DNA of 64,000 nt from UBA1413 sp964650525 (GTDB lineage: Bacteria > Bacteroidota > Bacteroidia > Bacteroidales > Prolixibacteraceae): NCBI GenBank assembly GCA_964650525.1, contig CAZYUA010000002.1, forward strand, positions 62,001 through 126,000. The letters run 5' to 3'. The position numbers were made by a program, and so were the translations under genes. Every line of letters begins with the position of its first letter. Positions within the stretch are counted from its first letter, which is position 1. The notes beneath the pieces were generated by a model, which was not told the origin of the DNA, searched no databases, and saw nothing but the letters and a program-made list of their open reading frames with translations. Shown here piece by piece: positions 27,212 through 34,706 of the stretch.

Positions 27212-28705
27212 TTAATAGGTATAGGAAACAAAAGCCACCTTTTTTGAATCCGGGCTCCAGGAGGGGACATTGAGGGTGCCCTGGCCTCCATACAGGAAAG
27301 CCACGCATTTTACCGGCCCTCCTTCCGAGGGCATCACCCGAAGCATTACCCGCTGGTTTCGGGGGTGAGAGCCTGCCGGCACTTCGGGAGAATAGGAAAT
27401 AAAAATAATCTGCCTGCCATCAGGGGATGGATGGGGAAACCAGTCGTTGTACTGATCGAAGGTTACCTGCTCCTGTTGCGATCCATCCGGATTCATGCGC
27501 CAGATCTTCATAGTGCCGCTTCGTACCGAGTTAAAATAGATGGTCCGGCCATCTGGTGAAAATTCCGGTCCGTCATCCAGTCCGGGAGTTGTTGTCAGCC
27601 GGATCTCCTCCCCGCCGCATGCGGGTATTTTGTATACATCATATTCTCCTTCTCTTTCGGCACAATAGGTAAGCCATTCTCCGCAGGGTGACCAGCCATG
27701 CCAGTAGGAGGGCCCCCGGGCTGTGATCCGCACCGGAATGCCACCGCCAAGCGGTACCGTGTAGATTATCGATTGGCGGAATCCGTTTTCTTCGTCATGG
27801 TGGCTGATGGCCAGGGTTTTCCCATCAAAGGAGATCCCGTGGTCGTTGTTGTTGGCATTGGCAAATCCCGTATCGATCTGCTTCATCTTCTTATTTTTCA
27901 GGTTGAAACGGTACAGACGACCTTCCTGGTTATAAACCAGGAATTTGCCATTTCTCGACCAGTTTGGTGCTTCCAGGTGTTTCGCCGTTGTATGGACGAT
28001 TTCTCTGACCCCTGATTCCAGGTCCAGGATTTCCAGCCGGCTGGGACTATCAGGGGCTTCTTCGCCCCCTTTCAGCCGTGCGGGCACATCGAGTCTCACA
28101 TTCCTGAACCGCGCGGATTCGAAAACTTCCGGGTTATGCGAACAGACATACAAACCGGCGTGAAACTGCTCCCCAAGGTCAACCCCGACCGATGCAACCT
28201 CATCCAAAGGGGTAAGATCCTTCGAAACCCTCAGAATATAGGTGTTACCCGATTTTTCAAGCTGGATAAACCCGGGAGCCCTGACCTGGGCAGCCACTTC
28301 ACGGGTTTCACCCCCTTTTTCAGCCCTGTACTGGAGAGAGGTTAACCCATCGCCGTGTACAGCCACATCGACGTAGGGCGAATCATCGTCTTTTGTAGCC
28401 CGGAACATCAAACCCGCTTTCCGGTGGGGATCCACACCTGTTCCCAGCCACTCCAGACTGGCAGAAAAGATGTAATCTCCGCCGGCAGGTGTGGATAGAA
28501 AGAAAAACTCATCCCTGTTGTTCCACAGGTTGTAGCCTGCTCCTTTCAATACCCATGAGTGCCCGGCAGGATCATAACGAAAGCTCCCCTTCAGTACCGG
28601 GCTTCCTATATCAGCCGCTGTCATAAAGCAGTGCCCTGGTTCCTCAGCTTTACCCCCCCCCATCATCATAAGAATCAGATAACTGACCCATAAACGCTTT
28701 ATCAT
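27212..28705 (-). CDS. Exported TolB-like beta-propeller protein with DUF1349-like N-domain
   Basis: 497 residues with a signal peptide. Residues 30-200 resemble a DUF1349/concanavalin-like sandwich (GYNLWNNRDEFFFL, GLMFRATKDDDSPYVDVAVHGDG, AGLYVCSHNPEVFESARFRNVRL). Residues 230-495 hold five or six PD40/WD40-like propeller blades: APNWSRNGKFLVYN, GISFDGKTLAISHHD, GPSYWHGWSPCGEWLTY, GPEFSPDGRTIYFNS, FPHPSPDGRQIIFIS and VPSWSPDSKKVAFVS. These proteins are thought to bind carbohydrate or partner proteins in the periplasm. The start has a strong AAAGGAGGGT 28711-28720. It lies downstream of fucI on the same strand after a 293-base gap in which I see nothing else. Confidence 0.85.
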   Translation of the reverse strand: MIKRLWVSYLILMMMGGGKAEEPGHCFMTAADIGSPVLKGSFRYDPAGHSWVLKGAGYNLWNNRDEFFFLSTPAGGDYIFSASLEWLGTGVDPHRKAGLMFRATKDDDSPYVDVAVHGDGLTSLQYRAEKGGETREVAAQVRAPGFIQLEKSGNTYILRVSKDLTPLDEVASVGVDLGEQFHAGLYVCSHNPEVFESARFRNVRLDVPARLKGGEEAPDSPSRLEILDLESGVREIVHTTAKHLEAPNWSRNGKFLVYNQEGRLYRFNLKNKKMKQIDTGFANANNNDHGISFDGKTLAISHHDEENGFRQSIIYTVPLGGGIPVRITARGPSYWHGWSPCGEWLTYCAEREGEYDVYKIPACGGEEIRLTTTPGLDDGPEFSPDGRTIYFNSVRSGTMKIWRMNPDGSQQEQVTFDQYNDWFPHPSPDGRQIIFISYSPEVPAGSHPRNQRVMLRVMPSEGGPVKCVAFLYGGQGTLNVPSWSPDSKKVAFVSYTY

Positions 28706-28998
28706 AAATCACCCTCCTTTTATCCATCCATCCAGCAACCCGAACAAGAAAAGATTCCCTGCACCCTCTGCCCCCGAAGAAACCCGGGGATGTCCAGGAT
28801 TTTTCAGGCTCCTTTCCGAAGCAATTTCCTTCCGGTGATGCCCTTTCCTGAAGAATAACGGGAACGGACGGATCCTCCTTATTGGGATCAGGAGAATCAC
28901 AGCCGCCCTGCCGGCCACAATTGAAAGGTTCAGAGTATCTGTCGGCTTTTGTTTACAAACAGGAACCGTTCAGCAGCCTTTTCCAATGGGGAAAAGGG

Positions 28999-30786
28999 TC
29001 ACCGGTAAAGGGGGCCGAAGTTGCTGCAAGCCCGGTAATCGGCGCCTTCGGCATCCATGCCGAACCCCTTCCAGACTGCCGGACGGAAGATTTGATCCTC
29101 GCCGACATTGTGCATGCACACCGGAATCCGGAGCATGGAGGCCAGGGTGATCAGGTCGGCTCCGATGTGGCCGAAACTGATAGCACCATGGTTGGCTCCC
29201 CAGCTATTCATTACGCTGTAAACATCCCTGAAAGCAGGCTTGTCGCAAAGACGCGGGGCAAACCAGGTGGTAGGCCAGGTTTTATCGGTCCGCTCATTGA
29301 TGACCCGGTGAACATCTGCCGGGATATCCACAGTCCAGCCTTCGGCAATCTGTAAGACAGGTCCGGCACCCCGGATCCGGTTAATCCTGCACATGGTCAC
29401 AGGCATACCCCCTTTACTGAGAAAATTGGAAGAAAAGCCTCCGCCCCGGAAATAGCCCACATTGGCAGGGTACCAGGTGGTGGCATCAAGGCACTTCTGC
29501 ACCTCCCCGGCCGTGATCTCCCAGAAGGGTTTCATCACCGGGTTACCCCCGGCATCGGTTTGCTGACCTGTGGCATCCAGACAGGTAGCTCCGGAGTTGA
29601 TAAGATGAATGATCCCTCCGGAAGCCCGGCCTTCGAGGGTGTAGCCTGAAACACGCCTGACAGCCTCGGGGCTCCAAAAGGTCCGGACATCCGAAAAAAT
29701 GGAGGCCGTGTTGGTAAGCAAATGCCCAAACAACATGGAGACACCGTTCAGGGAGTCGTTTTCGGTAGCCAGGATAAAGGCTTCCCGTAACCCATTCCAG
29801 TCGAATGAGGAACAGAGCAATGCTTCACTGAAATCGCCGTTGGCCAGAAAATCGGTCCACTGCCGCTGCCCCTGGAACCCGGCAGCAATGGCATTATGCC
29901 CCAGAGCTTCCTCGGCAAATCCCAGTTTTCGCAATACCGGATTTCCGGTCATCAGGTCACGGATAATGAGGGTCATTTTCACAACAAACTCCCAGTCTTG
30001 CTCTTTTTTGCCCTTGCCGGTCCTTTTTTCGGGATCGTTGAAATCGGTTCCCTCATGAACTTTACAGTTTTTTTCGGTCCACGCCATTGCCCTGGCATAC
30101 TCTTCAGGATCGTAAATGCCGGCTTCCATTCTTCGCAGGATCTCCACCTCGTCGACACCCTCAACACGGATGCCCAGATATTCACGGAAAAAATCGTAAT
30201 CCACAACCGATCCGGCAATACCCATGCATTGTCCGCCAATACCCAGGTAAGACTTTCCTTTCATCATGGCGACCGCAAGCCCTGACTTAACAAACCGGAG
30301 AATTTTGGTTTTCACATCTTCAGGAACAGAGGGGTCTGTATTATCCTGGACATTTCTGCCATAAATGCCGAAAGCAGGAAGCCCTGCCTGGGCATGACCT
30401 GCAAGAGCGGCAGCCAGGTATACCGCTCCCGGGCGCTCTGTGCCGTTGAATCCCCAGATCGCTTTGGGATAATGGGGATTCATGTCGATGGTTTCCGTCC
30501 CGTAGCACCAGCAGGGAGTTACCGACAGCGTCAGCCCCACCCCTTCCCTTTCAAACTTATCGGCACAGGCAGCGGCTTCCGGCACCCGACCGATGGTGGT
30601 ATCAGCCATGACGCATTCCACCGGCGACCCATCGGGATAGCGTACCTCCGAAGAGATCAGGGCTGCTGCCGTTTTAGCCATGTTGATCGTCTGCTCTTCC
30701 AGACTCTCGCGTACCCCGCCCTGGCGGGCATCTATTACCGGACGAATCCCCACCTTCGGGAATCTTCCAATCAATCTGTTTGCCAT
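28999..30786 (-). CDS. fucI: L-fucose isomerase
   Basis: 595 residues, close to the 591 of E. coli FucI. The N-terminus has the family stretch G-I-R-P-V-I-D-A-R-Q-G-G-V-R-E-S-L-E, followed by LTVTPCWCYG-like LSVTPCWCYGTETIDM, IWGFNGTERPGAVYLAA and GIYGRNVQD. Later come GKSYLGIGGQCMGIAGS, EALLCSSFDWNG and GGGFSSNFLSKGG. The enzyme interconverts L-fucose and L-fuculose in the cytoplasm with Mn2+. The fucP-type transporter is 14 kb away and no fuculokinase or aldolase is visible. rhaB at 7.7 kb may belong to the same sugar regulon. Confidence 0.95.
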   Translation of the reverse strand: MANRLIGRFPKVGIRPVIDARQGGVRESLEEQTINMAKTAAALISSEVRYPDGSPVECVMADTTIGRVPEAAACADKFEREGVGLTLSVTPCWCYGTETIDMNPHYPKAIWGFNGTERPGAVYLAAALAGHAQAGLPAFGIYGRNVQDNTDPSVPEDVKTKILRFVKSGLAVAMMKGKSYLGIGGQCMGIAGSVVDYDFFREYLGIRVEGVDEVEILRRMEAGIYDPEEYARAMAWTEKNCKVHEGTDFNDPEKRTGKGKKEQDWEFVVKMTLIIRDLMTGNPVLRKLGFAEEALGHNAIAAGFQGQRQWTDFLANGDFSEALLCSSFDWNGLREAFILATENDSLNGVSMLFGHLLTNTASIFSDVRTFWSPEAVRRVSGYTLEGRASGGIIHLINSGATCLDATGQQTDAGGNPVMKPFWEITAGEVQKCLDATTWYPANVGYFRGGGFSSNFLSKGGMPVTMCRINRIRGAGPVLQIAEGWTVDIPADVHRVINERTDKTWPTTWFAPRLCDKPAFRDVYSVMNSWGANHGAISFGHIGADLITLASMLRIPVCMHNVGEDQIFRPAVWKGFGMDAEGADYRACSNFGPLYR

Positions 30787-30918
30787 TCTTCAGGATTATC
30801 TAAAAGTTAAAAAAAACCGGTTCGTATGATACTGTGCTGCAATGTAATCAGAAAAACCAACCCGGCACAGGCAGGTTGACAATTTTAACTATTTTTAAAG
30901 CATCTTTATCACTAGTCC

Positions 30919-32148
30919 ATGAAACGGCTAAAAATAAAACTTCACTGGCAGATTTTGATAGCCCTGGTGGCAGCGGTACTGTTGGGATACTACTTACCGG
31001 AATACACAAAATACCTATCCTGGATGGGGGATATATTCCTCAGATGTCTGAAGATGGTGATTGTTCCCCTGATTTTCAGTTCGATTGTCAGCGGTGTCAC
31101 AAGCATCGGGAATGGTAAAGCGCTCGGAAGAATAGGGCTGAAAACCCTGTCGTATTATATAATCACCAGCTTGCTGGCCATCCTGACAGGACTATTCCTG
31201 GTCAACCTGATCAAACCCGGAACCGGCGTGGAACTGGGTTTTACTGAAAAAGTCGACGGACTGCCGGCAGCGGGGAGTAAAATCTCCGACATCCTGATAC
31301 GGATAATTCCCGAAAATATCGTCGACGCAATGGCAAGGGGCGATATTCTGCCCATCATCTTTTTTGCTATTCTTTTCGGATTTTTCATTTCGCAGGTATC
31401 CCAGGGTTACCGCAAACAGCTGACCACTTTTTTCGAGGCTGTTTTTGAGGTCATGATGAAGGTGACCCTGTTCGTTATCCGGTTCACACCACTCGGAATT
31501 CTGGGAATTGTCAGCCGGGAGGTGGCAGCCAATTCGGATAAACTGGGCAGTATCGCCGGCAGCATGGCGCTTTATATGATGACCATCCTGGCTGGATTGC
31601 TGATACATGCCGCCTTCACCCTACCGCTTATTGTGCGCATTTTTGGCAGGGCCAGTCCCCTGAAGCACTTCCGCAACATGGCCACCCCGCTGCTTACAGC
31701 CTTTTCAACAGCCTCCTCGAGCGCCACCCTTCCCCTGACCATGGAAGCGGTTGAACATAAAAGCGGAGTCTCCAACAGGATCAGCAGTTTCACCCTGCCC
31801 CTGGGTGCAACCGTTAACATGGATGGTACAGCCCTGTATGAATGCGTAGCCGCCATTTTTATTTCCCAGGTTTACGGCATTGAATTGACCGTAATCCAGC
31901 AGGTAATTATCGTGATAACGGCACTGCTGGCATCCGTGGGAGCCGCCGGCATCCCCATGGCAGGATTGGTTATGATGACGATCGTGCTGACTGCTGTTCA
32001 ACTCCCCCTGGAGGGAATCGGGCTCATCCTTGCCGTGGATATGGTTCTGGACATGTCGCGGACTACCGTGAATGTCTGGAGCGACTGCTGCGGTGCTGTC
32101 GTGATTGCCCGATCAGAAGGTGAAACCACAAAGGTAGGCTGCCGCTGA
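30919..32148 (+). CDS. Dicarboxylate/amino acid:cation symporter (DAACS family)
   Basis: 409 residues with about eight membrane segments and two re-entrant loops. Family marks are the serine-rich hairpin AFSTASSSATLPLTMEA, the cation/substrate-binding LGATVNMDGTALYE (NMDGT motif), the second hairpin ASVGAAGIPMAGLVMMTIVL, and the C-terminal DMVLDMSRTTVNVWSDCCGAVVIA with its D-x3-R-T-x2-N. It imports glutamate, aspartate or C4-dicarboxylates with Na+ or H+; the substrate cannot be fixed by eye. It diverges from fucI over a 132-base AT-rich spacer. Confidence 0.94.
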   Translation: MKRLKIKLHWQILIALVAAVLLGYYLPEYTKYLSWMGDIFLRCLKMVIVPLIFSSIVSGVTSIGNGKALGRIGLKTLSYYIITSLLAILTGLFLVNLIKPGTGVELGFTEKVDGLPAAGSKISDILIRIIPENIVDAMARGDILPIIFFAILFGFFISQVSQGYRKQLTTFFEAVFEVMMKVTLFVIRFTPLGILGIVSREVAANSDKLGSIAGSMALYMMTILAGLLIHAAFTLPLIVRIFGRASPLKHFRNMATPLLTAFSTASSSATLPLTMEAVEHKSGVSNRISSFTLPLGATVNMDGTALYECVAAIFISQVYGIELTVIQQVIIVITALLASVGAAGIPMAGLVMMTIVLTAVQLPLEGIGLILAVDMVLDMSRTTVNVWSDCCGAVVIARSEGETTKVGCR

Positions 32149-32369
32149 TGCCATCGTATTTCCGGATCTTTATTTCAATTCCGGCTGGTACTGTTCATGA
32201 TTGGTGCCCACAATACGGAACCTTGACCTGCCCTTCACAGACGGTAACCCGGCTTTCATCAGGAGAGTTTAACATGTTACTATACAAGAATATAGGGACT
32301 ATGTTCAAGAATTATTAACAAAATTTAATAAATTTTTAACAACCACTTAACAAGACATTATTTTTTCAT

Positions 32370-32492
32370 TATTTTCGCAGAGGAATTTCTTAAGAAATTG
32401 TAGCAAAACTACCTTTTCCTTATTGAATCATTGATTACTGGTCTGGCTAAACGAAACTAAAAAAGGGTTACCATGAAAAGGTAACTCTTTTT
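32370..32492 (+). ncRNA. Candidate small RNA with promoter and intrinsic terminator
   Basis: A near-consensus -7 box TATTTTCG (32370-32377) is preceded by an AT-rich stretch with three TTAACAA repeats. It is followed 83 bases later by a 13-pair hairpin with a T-run (32460-32472 with 32480-32492). Between them are two small hairpins, AATTTC/GAAATT at 32384-32399 and GTAG/CTAC at 32400-32412. There is no usable ORF beyond three codons. The implied transcript is about 105-110 nt. I cannot assign it to a known RNA family; a short untranslated leader of a lost gene is the alternative. Confidence 0.35.
32460..32492 (+). terminator. Intrinsic terminator hairpin
   Basis: AAAAAGGGTTACC pairs with GGTAACTCTTTTT around a seven-base loop, with a single G-T wobble and a terminal T-run. 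The A-tract on the left makes it usable in both directions, so it could also end a transcript coming from the minus strand. Confidence 0.75.
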
Positions 32493-32504
32493 ATTTCCTG
32501 GAAT

Positions 32505-32790
32505 TCATAGGGAGAGCCAGTAGCTTAATTTCAGCATAAAGGCATTTTCGGGGCGGACTTTGGGAATTGAGGAAAAGCATTGCCAGATAGACTGTTGATT
32601 GCCGTTCTCATAGCTGGAACGGTTTTGAGACCACACGAAATAGAGGGTCGAACCGGCTTTATATTCCCACCTGACCACGAAATTGGACCGGAATTCCCGG
32701 AAATCAAATTCAGGGTTCCAGACCCAGTAATCGGGGTTTCCATCGCTGTTTTCATCGAGGTAAAGCTTCTGCCCGTCAATTTCCGTCAGG
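32505..32790 (-). pseudogene. C-terminal remnant of a DUF5916/CBM9-type outer-membrane protein
   Basis: On the minus strand a frame without start codon ends at a TGA (32505-32507). It reads FREFRSNFVVRWEYKAGSTL, then YFVWSQNR, and closes with FMLKLSYWLSL, the typical last strands of DUF5916 proteins, which are about 700-900 residues. Only about 95 residues remain; an in-frame TGA lies just upstream, and the sequence beyond shows no family trait. It is therefore a truncated stump. The remainder of 32149-32985 holds the candidate RNA and the rpsF promoter. Confidence 0.65.
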
Positions 32791-32907
32791 GTGAGGTTGC
32801 CGGGTCATCGAAACATCGCATAATATTCACAATGTGATACTTAGAAAACTTACCTTTTAATAACTGAAACGTATGCGAAAGGTTTCCCATAAAATAAGTT
32901 CCTGATT

Positions 32908-32939
32908 CTTGAATCCTTACAATAAAATGCATATTTTTG
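32908..32939 (+). promoter_or_regulatory. rpsF operon promoter, -33 and -7 boxes
   Basis: A TTG (32909-32911) within CTTG is followed after exactly 20 bases by TATTTTTG (32932-32939), a full match to the Bacteroidetes -33/-7 arrangement. The predicted start is near 32946, giving a 40-base leader before rpsF. This is the best promoter in the window. Confidence 0.7.
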
Positions 32940-32985
32940 CGCCCTCATTAAAAAAGGAATGTCTAATTTTTAATCTGTTAAACGA

Positions 32986-33339
32986 ATGATGTATCAGTAT
33001 GAAACCGTCTTCATTTTAACACCCGTTTTATCTGAGCCACAGGTAAAGGAGGCGGTAAAGAAGTTCAGCGACATCATCACCGAGAACGGTGGCGATCTGA
33101 TCCATGAAGAGGATTGGGGAATGAAAAAACTGGCCTACCCCATCCACAAAAAATCAACAGGGTTTTACCATCTGTTTGAATTTAAATCCTCACCTGTTTT
33201 CATCGACAAGTTGGAAACCGAGTACCGCAGGGATGAGAAAATCATCCGGTTTATGACTGTAAAACTGGATAAATACGCCGTGGAGTACAGCCAGAAAAGG
33301 AGAAATATTATGAAAGAGAAAGCAGAAAAGGAGGTTTAA
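32986..33339 (+). CDS. rpsF: 30S ribosomal protein S6
   Basis: 117 residues with the S6 fold signature: M-M-Y-Q-Y-E-T-V-F-I-L-T-P at the start, then HEEDWGMKKLAYPIHKKSTGFYHLFEF and EKIIRFMTVKLDKY. The lysine-rich C-terminus is normal. S6 binds S18 and 16S rRNA in the platform of the small subunit. First gene of rpsF-rpsR-rplI; the last codons include the AAAAGGAGG that serves as ribosome-binding site of rpsR. Confidence 0.97.
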   Translation: MMYQYETVFILTPVLSEPQVKEAVKKFSDIITENGGDLIHEEDWGMKKLAYPIHKKSTGFYHLFEFKSSPVFIDKLETEYRRDEKIIRFMTVKLDKYAVEYSQKRRNIMKEKAEKEV

Positions 33340-33342
33340 GCC

Positions 33343-33612
33343 ATGACAGCGAATTCAAGTGAAATCAGGTATCTTACCCCGCCGTCGGTAGAGGTCAAGA
33401 AGAAGAAATATTGCCGTTTCAAGAAAAGCGGAATAAAATATGTCGATTACAAGGATCCCGACTTCCTGATGAAATTCCTGAATGAACAGGGGAAGATCCT
33501 TCCCCGTCGTTTGACAGGGACCTCATTGAAATTTCAGCGGAAGATTTCCCGCTCCATAAAGAGAGCCCGCCACCTTGCCTTACTGCCTTTTGTTGGGGAT
33601 ATGTTAAAATAA
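33343..33612 (+). CDS. rpsR: 30S ribosomal protein S18
   Basis: 89 residues. The conserved block KKKYCRFKKSGIKYVDYKDP, then FLMKFLNEQGKILPRRLTGTSLKFQRKI and RSIKRARHLALLPFV are diagnostic of S18. It pairs with S6 on the 30S platform. The start is three bases after the rpsF stop and is preceded by a strong AAAAGGAGG (33326-33334), unusual for Bacteroidetes. Confidence 0.97.
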   Translation: MTANSSEIRYLTPPSVEVKKKKYCRFKKSGIKYVDYKDPDFLMKFLNEQGKILPRRLTGTSLKFQRKISRSIKRARHLALLPFVGDMLK

Positions 33613-33627
33613 AGAGGAGGAGTCGCT

Positions 33628-34074
33628 ATGCAGGTTATTTTAATTCAGGATGTTGAAAATCTGGGTCACAAGGATGATTTGATCGTTGTGAAAGACGGAT
33701 ATGCACGTAACTACCTAATTCCCAAAAAAATGGCAATTGCTGCCACCGAGTCTGCTAAAAAAGTACAGGCTGAGAACAAAAGGCAGCAAGGCCACAAGGA
33801 GGCAAAACTGAAAGAGAGTGCTGAATCCCTGGCAACAAGGATAGGAAAGCTCAAACTGACCATTGGAGTAAAAGCAAGTACTACCGGCAAGATCTTCGGA
33901 TCGGTCACCCCGCTGTTGATAGCCGAAGCGATCAACCAGAACGGGTTCGAAATAGAACGGAAGCAGGTCATTGTAGCCGACGACCATATTAAGGAAGTGG
34001 GGAACTACATGATAAAAGTAAAGCTTCACAAGGATGTCTCTGTAGAAATCCCTATGGAAGTAATTCCGGAATAG
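33628..34074 (+). CDS. rplI: 50S ribosomal protein L9
   Basis: 148 residues: MQVILIQDVENLGHKDDLIVVKDGYARNYLIPKKMA-type N-domain (M-Q-V-I-L at the start, G-Y-A-R-N-Y-L-I-P in the RNA-binding face), a long connecting helix, and the C-domain with KIFGSVTPLLIAEAI and the closing V-S-V-E-I-P. L9 binds 23S rRNA and spans toward the neighbouring ribosome. AGGAGGAG stands at 33615-33622, 5 bases before the ATG. It ends the operon; I see no strong terminator hairpin after it. Confidence 0.97.
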   Translation: MQVILIQDVENLGHKDDLIVVKDGYARNYLIPKKMAIAATESAKKVQAENKRQQGHKEAKLKESAESLATRIGKLKLTIGVKASTTGKIFGSVTPLLIAEAINQNGFEIERKQVIVADDHIKEVGNYMIKVKLHKDVSVEIPMEVIPE

Positions 34075-34227
34075 GTGGTTTCGCGGTAAAAACAGGTTGT
34101 CAGCAGGCCATAACGCAGCGCTTATCTTTCCCGGACCTACACCCCGGAAATCAGGGAATCTGTTTCCCGGGTGATGGAAACAAGATGGGAAAGTGGGCTT
34201 TTCGGGTTGGCGGGCAGGCAACCTGTT

Positions 34228-34605
34228 TTATTTGGCAGCTACAGCCTCTATTTCCACCAGTGCCCCCAGGGGAAGTGATTTTACCGCAAAAGCAGCCCTG
34301 GCAGGGGGGTCAAACCGGAAATAGTGTTCATAAACCGCATTCATGGATTTGAAATCTTCCATGTCGGCAAGCAGACAGGTAACCTTCACGACATCGGAGA
34401 AGGAGTAGCCTGCGGCTTGAAGAATGGCTCCGATGTTTTTCAGGACCCTGTCGGTCTGCTCTGCAATGCCGCCTTCAACAACCCGGCCGCTGACCGGTTC
34501 TACAGGAATCTGTCCTGCGATGAATAACCACCCGTTACATTCGACAGCCTGGCTGTACGGCCCAACCGGAGTCGGCGCACCGGGTGTAAAAATCACCTTC
34601 TTCAT
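34228..34605 (-). CDS. ridA: RidA family enamine/imine deaminase
   Basis: 125 residues from the ATG at 34605. Typical blocks are PGAPTPVGPYSQAVE, LFIAGQIPVEP, EQTDRVLKNIGAILQAAGYSFSDVVKVTCLLADMEDF and the closing FDPPARAAFAVKSLPLGALVEIEAVA, with the active-site arginine in P-P-A-R-A. RidA removes reactive 2-aminoacrylate and related enamines formed by PLP enzymes. It lies directly after lptD on the same strand (101-base gap). Confidence 0.94.
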   Translation of the reverse strand: MKKVIFTPGAPTPVGPYSQAVECNGWLFIAGQIPVEPVSGRVVEGGIAEQTDRVLKNIGAILQAAGYSFSDVVKVTCLLADMEDFKSMNAVYEHYFRFDPPARAAFAVKSLPLGALVEIEAVAAK

Positions 34606-34706
34606 CTCTTTATATTTTAGTTGCACATGTCTGAAAACCCACCCCTGTCTGTTGAAATCCGGTTCCTTTTTCCCCGGGGATGGCAAAAATCCGCCCGAAA
34701 GATCAG

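Noticed and set aside
28709..28918. 69-codon ORF between fucI and the TolB-like gene
   Set aside because: It opens at a GTG, is rich in Arg/Gly/Pro with no family trait, and overlaps the strong ribosome-binding site of the next gene.
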